From: Membranipora membranacea
Taxonomy: Eukaryota; Bryozoa; Gymnolaemata; Cheilostomatida; Membraniporidae
Assembly (NCBI GenBank): GCA_914767715.1
Contig: OU612072.1
Span: forward strand, 5,332,001-5,396,000
Length of the DNA stretch: 64,000 nt
Reading direction: 5' to 3'
Under the pieces are notes generated by a model that was given only the letters and a program-made list of their open reading frames with translations, had not been told where the DNA came from and made no database searches. Shown in pieces: positions 1 through 11,100 of the stretch. Within the stretch, counting starts at the first letter, position 1, and each line of letters starts with the position of its first letter. Both the position numbers and the translations under genes were made by a program.

Positions 1-525
1 GATAATGCTAAGTTGTTCACATCTGGAGGGATTTCTAAAGTCTAATGGATTAGTTCATAAATATTCCCCTCCATATCATGCTGCATCTATTGGTCAAGCA
101 GAGCGTTGTGGGCAGACAGCTAAGAGCTTTCTCAAGAAAGTGAAAGGTAGTGCTAGGGATAGGAATTTAGCAATGTCGAGGTTTCTATTAGGATATAACA
201 CAACCAATCATGCTACCACAGGTCGTGCTCCATGTGAACTGTTAATGGGAGACGCACTTTATTTAGTCTCATGAAGCCCATTATGCAAGCAGATGTTGAT
301 AAGTCTCAGGATCCTAGTTCTGTCGATGGTGTAATTCCAAGTCTTGTGAGTTTAATATCGGAGATTCTGTCAAAGTCAGGAACATGATTGGCCGAGACAA
401 GTGGTTATTTGGTACTGTAGTAAAACGCATAGGTCCGCTCAGGAATCTAGTCAGGATTGGTTCTACAGTTCGGTATTGTCACTTGAATCATTTAGTTTCT
501 GCTGGTGCAGTCTGCACAAACTGAT
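1..525 (+). pseudogene. Ty3/gypsy pol remnant, integrase core and C-terminal end
   Basis: Integrase-like peptide with the motifs YSPPYHAASIGQAER and LLGYNTTNHATTGRAPCELL is typical of the DDE integrase C-terminal half of gypsy-type pol. After a frameshift near 270 the reading continues around 355-520 as an integrase C-terminal module (GDSVKVRN, GRDKWLFGTVVKRIGP, LVRIGSTVRYCHLNHLVSAG). At least two frame breaks show it is dead. The element enters from the left edge, so its 5' part is outside the window, and I could not identify a 3' LTR after 525. It lies upstream of the receptor gene on the same strand. Confidence 0.8.
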
Positions 526-2080
526 GATTGTGATGTGAAGTGGTGGACATTTTTTGTTCATCAATTGATGTCCAGTAATGCAAGTAAAATATATGTTGAG
601 CACTGGCAAAGGTAAAAGGCGCAAGGACCTTGATAATTCGCTAGTTGGTACCAGGTGATTAGGGATTTATTGTATAATTACATATCAACATGAAGGCTCT
701 CTTCTGGAGTAAAAATAAGTCCTTTAGTATATAGTTTGGTGATAGGTTGTAGTAAATATGCATACCGCTTATGATGTGGCAAACATTAAAATGATGGTAA
801 AATATAATAGCTGTTTTGTTGTCAAGAAAAGACCTACAAAGTTGTAGTAGTGTAACTGCCTTTGCAACCTTTTTATTGATGTAGGAAACATGGTCATGCC
901 ATGCCTGCCATGTTAGCCTGTCATTAATAATTAATAATGAAACCTAACAGCTTTGTTTCATGTTTACGCGACAACCCCCTTCCACCACATGACAAGGAGA
1001 ACAACCCACCGACATCATCGTGAATGTTATGCAGCAGAAAGTGCGACTTATTAATGTCAATTACCATAAATGATTATTAAAGCACCAATCATTGATCTTT
1101 GGTCTTCGTTACACTAGGAATTTACTTTTGTTTAATCTTTTTGGCATGGGATTTAAAATTCAAATTTTTATCTATTTGTCTATTATGATTACCATATGCA
1201 GTGGCTATTTCTTTTTTATGTCAACCATGCTACATGCTAAATGCCATAAACATCACCAACAAAGATACCTAATACTTATTAAGCCACAGTAGAATTCAAA
1301 TGAGTTCTAACACAACCTTTTTCAGAACAACTTCGCTCTCAAGCTTGAACATCAGGAAGATTTAAAATGATGTGTAGGTAGCTAGTTAGCCAAACAAAAA
1401 CATGCAACTGCAGATCATGATCAATTCTAACAATTTGTTGCTATTGTTCCCTCCTTAATATTAATTATCAATTTTTTGGCTTCATGGTGAAAGCATTGTT
1501 GTAGCTTTGCGATAGTCGCTGTGTCGATTGTGTCATAGCGTCTCTTTCTTGTGAGCCCTGCGCATATGGTAGTTAATTGTTAGTTAAATGTGCGCCAACT
1601 GAAAACTTTATCAACTCAATCAATTTGCCTTGGTCTTCAGTCGAGATGATGTTATTCAGCAGTTGGTCACTGTTCCTGATTGTACAGCTATTGTAAGAAT
1701 TTTATATTTGTGTTTGTATACAATATAATATGTTTATGTATATATATGTATACTCATATCTCTGTTTGGAAGGCCTACATGGCTGCCACTAATCAATGAT
1801 CACTCTGTAGGCACTTTCAGCATTGACTTTAGTATCACCCAATATTCAGGGCCTGAATATATATATTATAATATATATTATACTAGATATAATTCTCCGA
1901 GTAGCAAAATCCTTGCGGACTCGAAGTAACACCAGGTGCAATTGCAACTGACGATGCATTGATGATTACCATGTTGCTAACAAACTGATAATCCAATATG
2001 ATGATCAGCGAAAAGCCTCTTGCTTTCAACAAAAACGGTTCCTATCAATCACATCTCGTCTAACACGCAAATGATGAAGA
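526..2080. other. AT-rich stretch with no recognised gene, upstream of the receptor
   Basis: I see no supported coding region here. It holds short TA-rich runs near 1725-1750 and 1855-1890. An open frame at 1092-1292 has no recognisable domain. A short upstream ORF (ATGATGAAGAAT..., starting 2071) overlaps the proposed receptor start in another frame. The promoter of the receptor should lie in this interval or in an unseen upstream exon, but I cannot point to a convincing core promoter. Confidence 0.5.
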
Positions 2081-2144
2081 ATGGTCTCCAGTCATTTATA
2101 TAAAAAGAAATTATGTGCTATTGCTTTAATTCTGGTAACTCTAA
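2081..2144 (+). CDS. Exon 1 (proposed): start codon and signal peptide
   Basis: ATG at 2081 has a good context (A at -3, G at +4). It opens a peptide with a basic n-region (YKKK), a hydrophobic core (LCAIALILVTL) and a small-residue c-region, a classic signal peptide lying directly before the first extracellular domain. The frame is offset from that domain, so a splice is required. A phase-1 donor at 2145 gives a 37-nt intron, and one at 2151 a 31-nt intron, both ending at the TAG at 2179-2181. A shift of acceptor to 2190 would give 46 nt. These introns are unusually short, so a frameshift or a distal upstream first exon remains possible. Confidence 0.5.
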
Positions 2145-5100
2145 GTTCAAGTTCTACCAAAGCTTATCATTTTCTTTGTAGCACCCATAGTTTCAAGTGG
2201 AAGCTGTTATTCATGCAGTTTTGACGATCCTTTTAGTCCATATGATGGAACCTGCTCCCCCGGCACGGAAACATCTTGTGACTTTGACAGCGGCAAGGTG
2301 AGTTGAATATATCACCCTATTGCAATTGCAATGTTAACATGAAGTCATGCAGAGGTTGGTGCCCGCAATTAGGTATAAAAAAAGTGAAAAGAAATGTTTG
2401 CTTCATAGAAAGAAGACCACATGGAAAAAGAGTAATCAAATATTGTGAGATACACAGAAAGTTCCCAGCAAATAGTGGCTGCCTTGCTGTGACAGCATTG
2501 TGCGTACATTGGGGAATATTTGCTGATTTTTCATCGTTTTTCATCACAATATTATACAGGTTCTAACAAACTTGAACGGAATTGTCTGATATTTTAATGA
2601 ATTGTTTGATACTCATTATAATGAGCGATAGCTCCATGCCATTGTGGACAGGCCATGTATGAAGTGCATTTGCATTTCAAATTAGCATGTTATAAATGAG
2701 CCTGAATGCACTCTTGGAGGGCAACGCCATTTTTAGAGGGTGGTCGGTTTCATTTTATATGGTTAGGTTAGTTTTTTTAGTGTGCAATTTCTGGGAAGGA
2801 AAATACTGATAAATCATGTTCATAATATGTTTTTAGGTTTTGCAAAAATGGCTTTGCCCAAAATGTGTTGCGAATTGAACACAAATTGAAAGTTTGTTCA
2901 TAAAGACCATTTAGAATCAAGACATACCTAGCCGAATAACATTTGCGTGCCAACCTCACTAAAGATTTAAAGTTGTCCTCCCTTCCTTAATGGCAATGGT
3001 AATGCTGTTCAGCTCGCAGCCATTAACATTTGTATGTCATTATTAGGTAGCATTTCTATACACTGATTCACAAAGGTATGCCAATCTTGCTTGGTTTCAG
3101 AAAATTCTTATACATTGCCTTTATCACAGCCTCTATGACAGCCTCTATGACAGCCAATGTACATTTCGCCAAAGATGCTTCGCAAACTTCATTTTGCCAA
3201 TCTTATTTAGCCAATCCCAATTTGGCAAAGACATTTTGCCAATCACATTTTGCCAAAGACGCTTTGCAAATTTCATTTTACTAATCCTAATTTCGCAAAG
3301 ATGTTTTGCCAATCTCAAATTTGTCAAAATAATGTCTGCCAATCTCAATTTGCCAATCACAGTTTGCCAATGACGTTTTGCCAATCTAGTTTTGCCAATC
3401 CAAATTTGTCAAATATGTCTGCCAATCTCAATTTGCCAATCGCAGTTTGCCAATGACCTTTTACCGATCTTATTTAGCCAATCCCAATTTGGCAAAGACA
3501 TTTTGCCAATCACATTTTGCCAAAGACGCTTTGCAAATTTCATTTTACTAATCCTAATTTTGCAAAGATGTTTTGCCAATCTCATTTTGCCAATAACCTT
3601 TTGCCAAAGACATTTTGCCAATCCAAATTTGTCAAATATGTCTGCCAATCTCAATTTTCCAATCGCAGTTTGCCAATGACCTTTTACCGATCTTATTTTG
3701 CCAATCCAAATTTGTCAAAATAATGTCTGCCAATCTCAATTTGCCAATCGCAGTTTGCCAATGACCTTTTACCGATCTTATTTTGCCAATCCAAATTTGT
3801 CAAAATATGTCTGCCAATCTCAATTTGCCAATCACAGTTTGCCAATGACGTTTTGCCAATCACATTTTGCCAATCCAAATTTGCCAAATATGTCTGCCAA
3901 TCACAATTTTGCCAATCACATTTTGCCAGTGACGTTTTGCCAATCTCATTTTGCCAATCATATTTTGCCAACACCAATGGCGTACAAAAATTTGTCCCAA
4001 AAAGGCTACATGATGATTGTAAGTAATGGTTTTCCAGTCAACGGTAGGGATGGGACGATTCCAACTGGTTTTAGCAAGCGCAAATGGCAGTTTTCCATTG
4101 TTACCATTATCATGGTGCTGGTTTCTCTATCTTCATCCCTTTTTGCTGTGACTATCGCCATTATAGTGTATTGTACTCACCAGTTCAGTGGTCCTTTGGG
4201 CTCTTAGGTCTTTCTTCCTCTCTACTGCAGGTAGTCCCTATCTATAGCTCCTTAACCTTGGTTCCTATATTTTGGACTACACTATTCTTTCCTTCCATTT
4301 CCACTATCGTTTCATTTCTTAAACTCCTTCTCTATCTCTATCATATTCTCCTTCCCTATCGATCTCTTATTCTTCTTCACTATCCTCTACTTAATACTCA
4401 AATGTATTCCTCCGTGAGTAGACATTTCTTCTGATGTCTGCGCACCTCATTCGGTGTTCCTCCTCTCTATCTCTCGTCCCACTCTGTCCTTCCTCTCTTT
4501 CCGCGGCTCGTCTTCCCTCTCTCTCCAATCTCGTTCCTTACGGTTCATCTGTTGCCCTTCCTGTCTTTCTGCATCCCTTCGCTGTTCTCTCACTCGGCCC
4601 TCCTGAGCGTCCCTCTCTCCCCTGATCCCATCCAGCTGTCTTCTGTAGATATCCTCTTTCTCTCTCAACCATCCTATTTTCCTCTCTCTCTATTCTTTCC
4701 ATTGCATCCTCATAACTCTCATTCGCATTCTCCCGGTTGTCTCCTGCTAGCACTCTCCTATCCTCCCGGTCTACTATAATCTCCAGCGCCTCATCTTGTC
4801 TGACCTCCTTCTCTCTCTCTTGTACCGGCCTCCTTCCTGTCCTATCTCTCAAATCAATCCTTCTCCTTCTATTTTCTAGCCAATCCATTATCACTCTGTC
4901 ATCTGCACACCGTTCCTAGCTCTCCCTATCACTTACTTTGTGATGGCCGGCGTCCCATCTACCTTGTTTGCATTCAGGCGGCAGCTGATTAAATGGTTGA
5001 TTCGTAAAATAATTCTCCATGGTCTTTGTACCATCGACTTAACCAGGTACATGGGGCACGAGCCCACCCCCCCCCCCCACCCCGACACCGCCGACACATA

Positions 5101-8100
5101 TTCCAGGTTACTCTCATAATTGCTATGAGCCATCGAACTGCCCCTCTCAAAAATATCAGGGATTCCCACCACTATTGTTTTACTCCCTCCTTCTCCTCTT
5201 TTTCTCCCTTTAACCTGTGTAACGTCGCTCCTTCTCTACACCTGCACCTGCACCTGCACTTGCACTTGCACCTGCACCTGCCCCTGCCACTCCCCCTGCT
5301 CCTGACCCTGACCCTGCCCCTGACCCTGCCCCTGCCCCTGACCCTGACCCTGACCCTGCCCCTGCCCCTGCCCCTGCCCCTGCCCTTGCCCCTGCCCCTG
5401 CCTCTACCCCTACCTCTATCTTATCACTCTTTCTTATCACTCTATCCTATCACTCTATCTCTCTACAATAAGAAACAGCCATTAATAACACATAATATAG
5501 TCCGGGTCTTGTTTGCCGTTGTCTTGCCTATTCTCCCCGGCTGAGGGCTCAGCCAATTTGTTCTTTGCATCACTAGCTCCATCTTACCCTCAGTCCTCTG
5601 TCTACTCCCCGGTAGCTCTGCCTCTCTTGTTTTTTTCTTAGGTGTGCCCTTGACCTTCTCAGTAATTCGCCATGTACTTCCACCCAATAGCCAACTGGCT
5701 CCTCTGCTTTATATCGAATTGTCCCGGCCTACCGGTTTCTTTGTGGTATCTTTGAACCCATATCCTATCACCGTCTGCCAGGTCCTCCATTACTTTGGCT
5801 CGGTGGCTGCTGTCATAGTCTCTTTTTGCCTTCCCTTCAGCTCCCTATACTTCCCCACGAAGTTACTCTTGTTCATTCCATCCATGTCTACATACCGTCT
5901 TTATCATCTCTATGCCTCTTTCTGCCATACCATTACTCTGGCGATAGTATGGCCTGCTGGTCTGGTGCTCAATTGAAAATTCCTCCATCAGTCCCTTCTA
6001 TTCATGAGATATATAGCAGGGACCGTTATCTGACCTGATCACCTTCGGAGCCCAATAGCGAGCAATTAATGGACGGAACTTTCGCATCAGATGATCTCCA
6101 GTCTGGCTTCTCAACTCTGCCACTTCTATCTATGTAGCAGCACCCCGGGTATCGTTGCTGCTTTTAAGCCCTGCTCCTATGACCGCATCTCAAACCGTCT
6201 AATAAATCTATTCCAACTTTCCAACTCTGCCCCATGTTCCACTATAAACTTAGGTGTGGTTACAGAATTTCCAAATTTAATATAAATTTTCCAGATAGTC
6301 ACTCACTGCAAAACCAATCGATCACTACACTGTTGTGACGTCACAATCTTCTCTCTCTCTTTCTAAACTAGTCAACAACCACCATAACTTACTAAACAAG
6401 CACCTGTCTATCTCCCTTTTACTTCTGACACCATAATATAGTGTATTGTACTCACCAGTTCTATCAGTGGTCCTTTGGGTCTCGCTGCCTCTATTAAGTT
6501 TCTCCCTGTCTTGTCTTGAACTCCTCGTGGTTCTTGCGCATCTCCCTTGCGCAGCCCAGAACTCTCCCTTCCTCCCCACTGCAGGTAGTCCCTATCTATA
6601 GCTCCTTAACCTTGGTTCCTATATTTCGGACTACACTTCAATTATTACCGATATCAGCACCTGTATCTTACCCAAAACATCAGATTTCAGCCATGTTTTA
6701 GATCGTCAACAAGGAATCTGGATTTGTAATGAGATTGTGTCAGGAGTTATCCCTCATTATAGGATTCTGCTATGCGACCTGGATGTTCAGCAAACCAGCT
6801 GAGCAGACAGCAGGCCCCAAGCCCGGGTAAACAAAGAGGGTGGACGTCAGGAAGAGCATCCTGTCCTTAATAAAGCATGCCACAAAAATAATCATGCCGG
6901 AGACAATCAGAATGACAGATAATGCTAGGGCATATATGCCTTGATGCTGTGGAACGAAAACGAGAGAGGCAAACAAAATTGAGAGTGGCATCCCTTAACA
7001 TCGGGACACTCACAGGGAAAAGCAGAGAAGTAGCAGACATGATGAAAAAGAGAAAGGTACAGATACTATGCTTGCAAGAGACGCGATGGACTGGTGGCAA
7101 ATCAGAAGGAAAAGCGAGAACAATTGGGGATGGGTACAAGTTATATTATAGTGGAGGCGGACGACCGAGAAATGGAGTGGCGATATGCCTTAGTGAAGAG
7201 TGGCAGGAGAGAACGCCGGAGAGAATCATGACAATGAAACTGGTAACACCTGAAAAGACCTATAACATTGTGCCAGCATATGCGCCCCAACAAGGATGTA
7301 AAGAAGACTCTGCTCATTAAATGTATTGGCTGAACTTGGTGATTATCTCCTCCTGACCAAACTTTGAACTTCACTCTAGGGATTTGTATTTATCATTGGA
7401 GAATTAAACCCACATATAATTATGTATTATACCAATATAAACCCAATGAGCCACAATGATATTAAAAAAATATCATTTCTCAAAGAAATCTAAAAAAACG
7501 GCCGTTACCAACAGAGTAATATATCACAAACCTACTTCCAGTAGTTCGATTTCTTTCAATTTTTTTTGCTTAATTAAAATAGGACTGTCCAAATGTACCG
7601 ATTTTTGCACCAATGTAAGTTGCATACAAGCAAAATGTAACATGTAAATCTATTTTTAAAAGTATGCCTGATGTATGCTTACGATTGCGCTATACACCAG
7701 AGACCTTAGCCTTTGATACACTTTCTTTGTTTAAACAAAGCCCCTTCTATAACAAGCTTTCAATGGGGTTGTGTCAGGAGTTGTCCCTTATTATAGGGGG
7801 CGCTGAACTGATGAGACCATAAATTGGCACTTTTTTATATAAGCTATCATTGGAGCAGATCACACTTTTTGGTCTGACAGCCAGGAAAATTTAGGTGGAA
7901 ACAAAACGAGGGTAATTTCATAGGCAGGTTATGCTGACCGACTTTATGGGACAAAAAATTGACTTCGAATATAATTTGATATTTATTATGTTATATAATA
8001 TAATAAATATATCATTAAAATAAAGAGAAATAATAATATTCCAGCTTTGAGTTTTGAATATTATATAAATCCAACCTGAAAATATTGATTGCCGAAAAAA

Positions 8101-11100
8101 ACTTCAGAATAGCATAATATGTGCATTTTATGTTATTGTAATACAAAACAATTCTATATTTAATGCAATAACTTAATATATATATGGAATTTTTTTGCAA
8201 AACAAATTTAGCTGTATATATCATGACACCTTCCTTCCTGACACTGAATTTCATTGTGATTGATCAGGTTTTTATAATTTAATGTATTGTTATTTAATTT
8301 TAATTGGATTAAAAATTTAATCTTTCCGATCCTTTTTTATTTCAGCATATAGGTCAGATTTTTGGATAACTGGAAAAAAAATCAATTGTAGTTTGCAGAA
8401 ATCATAGGTTTTTACAGCAAAAGGTCTCATCTGTTTCCTTTATGGCTTATATAAAACTTTGCAAAAGTATGGTCTCATCTGTAAATAATCAAAGGAGATT
8501 ATTCCGAAAAACACAACCCCATTCAATCAATATACGAGGCACAATAATCATGTCCCAAGTGCAATTATAATCCGCTACAGGTAGCTTAATACTGTTAATA
8601 CCAAAGTTGATACTACATTTTACAAAATATTCTGATCATGAAATAAATTATCTATGGTGCTGATTTGGATTCAGTAATTTAGCAGAAAAGCTCATCATTC
8701 AGCAGCAAATGAGGAAATAAGTCTTAGGCACAATTGGTCTTGATTAGTTTCCCATTTCATTTCAATGTTTAATATCTCAACAAGATTTTTTATTCATGTG
8801 TAGTTTAGTTGTAATTTCCAGTATATAATAGATTTTTTCACCTTTGCCAAACATCTGATTGTCAGGAAAGTGCATGAGTTTTATACTATTCAATTCGACG
8901 ACCAGTAGATTTTCCTGAGCCAAGCTACTACTAAGTACATAGCAAGCTAGTGTAACCATGACGTGAATGGTTATTATTATTATTATAATATCATATGACA
9001 CGCGCCTCCACATTTTACTGACTCTGTGGGTCCGGAAAGATCATCCTTGTAATTTTGTGATGGCTTATTTAGTCAACACAAACTGGGATGCATCTTTCAA
9101 CTTAGCAATTGTGGCTAAAACAGATTAGATTTTATTATTGCTTTGATTAGTTAATGCGGAAAGCATGCTAACAAGAATGAGATGGATTTAAGATTTGGTG
9201 GCCTACGTTAAGAGTGTCAGTCGCTCAGCGCGCATGCGTTGGAGGTCACGGGTTTGGTTAGCCCCAAGGGCTCGTCAATAGGCAGGCATGGGTTACTCCT
9301 TGATTACAGATTTTTGCAAGAAACTGATCTACGAATACTGAATTGCAATCTACCTATCATGATAAAGGGAAAGTTTCCAGAACAATATGTGCATATCTTG
9401 GTACTGAGCATAGGGATTAATAAGTTGAAATTGAGATAGGAGCTGGACAATGTTTAACACAGCGTAATTTATTATGCTAGCAATTTTAATTGTAAGCAGA
9501 GGCTGTACACACAGCATTCTTCTCATAGTGTCATCATGTGTTGCCTTTCATAATATAATGTGTAATTGTGTGACTAATTAAGATTGTTTTTAAAAACAAG
9601 CACTTGAGCTATTGTTTGGTGACAAGATTAAGTCAACATAATATCATAATTGTGTTGGTTTGGGTTGGTTTGTGTTGTCGCAGTGTCTCTCTGTTTTGTC
9701 CTACAATAAAATGATTTACTATGTAGTGCTCTCATATCTACAGGTAGGCATACTAGAAGTGATTGATGGCATTAGGCTTACCAACAATGGCTAATAATTT
9801 AGGCTAGCTAATTTTGAATATTATCATGTGCTAAGGCCCCTGTAACTCAGTGCTCTCTGTATGGCATCACAGCCATCAACACAGTGAATAAATTCCTCAT
9901 GACAGTAGATACCATAGAGAATACCTTTCATACTGCGATTTATATGGATATCCAACTAACCATATTGACTTCAAGCTGGCATATGGACAAGGAGCTATTG
10001 GTGACTGCATTTGGAAAATTTCTAGCTCAACTAAGCTGCAAAACAAAATCCCTTATGCGTTCTCTGGTGTTTACCTGATCATAATCAAATAGTAACTAGA
10101 AACTCAAAGTATTTTATATCTGATATAATATGACTTTGTAATAACAATACTATTACTATTATGGCTTCTTTGAGGGAAGGATTTCGGATTTGAACGTGAC
10201 ACTTATTTTTGCTCAAATCAGAAGCACTGCCCAATCTATTCTTAAGTATTTTGCTTGCAAGACAGTAATTCATTTGTGAAACAACCGTAATAAGCTTCAA
10301 TAATATTTGAATTGACATTGTTTCCTCAATTAGTCCTTGTTTGAAATGTGATAGTGTCAGGTCTTCTTGTGTATTTCTTAGAATTAAAATATTTTATAAT
10401 TGTTTGATGGGTATCCCTGATTCAAATTTTGTTCATATCACTGGATAAGGTGGGTTGATTCAAGTACCAGTAGATGAATTATGCAACCTCATTTAATCCA
10501 CCCACTAAAAAACTTTGACCCAGTCCAGCAAAAATTGAAACCAGTGGTATTGAATTTGGATTGGATATAGTAAATCAAATATCTATCGCTATCTATTCTA
10601 ATGCTATCTTGCAAGTATAAGGGTTTTGGAGGGTTATTTAACCAGATTGACAGGATTGATTGTTCTGCTTGGTGCTTGGAGTTCGAAATAATACATGTAT
10701 ACAGGAAGAACTTGTATTTTCGGAGTTTTGGAGACACTCAATTTTTTTCCTAGATTCTTCTTCTGTAAAGAATTTTCTCATTTAAGTTTGTATGTTTTGC
10801 CGGATACAAGCACCGGATATGATAAGTTGGGCAAAGTGGGATAACTTCTAATTCATAATATGTACAAGATTGTATGAAAATGAGAAGAAAACTCTATAGC
10901 AACTTGGAGCCAAAATAGTTTTAATGAACAGAGGAGGAAAAACAAAGATTCTGGAACCAACTGGAAGGAGTTACTACGAGGATTTCGGCCTCAGAACAAC
11001 TGGTATTAGTAGGTGATTTAAATGGACATGTAGGAGCAGATAGATTGGAGGGCTTTGAGAGATGGCATGGAGGAAAGTCAGCAGGTAGGAGGAATGACGA

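Larger units (their letters stand above)
4162..6635 (-). mobile_element. Internally deleted Ty3/gypsy LTR retrotransposon
   Basis: Two direct LTR-like repeats (4162-4281 and 6437-6635) flank a 2.15-kb interior. On the minus strand the order is LTR, a TGGTGTCAGAAGT primer-binding-site-like motif (6436-6424), a short gag-like peptide (ESWNRFIRRFE, about 6230-6180), an integrase core piece (about 6060-5880), then R/E-rich sequence and a polypurine tract. Protease, reverse transcriptase and RNase H are absent, so gag appears fused to integrase by a large internal deletion. It sits in the first long intron of the receptor. Confidence 0.72.

Noticed and set aside
1092-1292. Hydrophobic 66-residue ORF as the receptor's signal-peptide exon
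   Set aside because: It has no matching phase-1 donor of quality, and the frame at 2081 is a better and closer signal peptide.
3153-3980. CRISPR-like array
   Set aside because: Units are short, contiguous and imperfect with no unique spacers, in a eukaryotic intron.
3078-4207. Long overlapping ORFs on both strands (ANPNL, CQSHFA peptides)
   Set aside because: They are translations of the 14-bp minisatellite; the same residues recur in several frames and both strands.
5026-5544. 172-residue ORF with LP/LT/LH repeats, and its antisense GA-rich ORF
   Set aside because: Product of the hexanucleotide microsatellite; no flanking coding evidence.
7765-8520. 5-bp TTCAA target duplication for family M copy A
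   Set aside because: The empty site in X2 already contains both TTCAA copies, so only a 2-bp AT duplication is supported.
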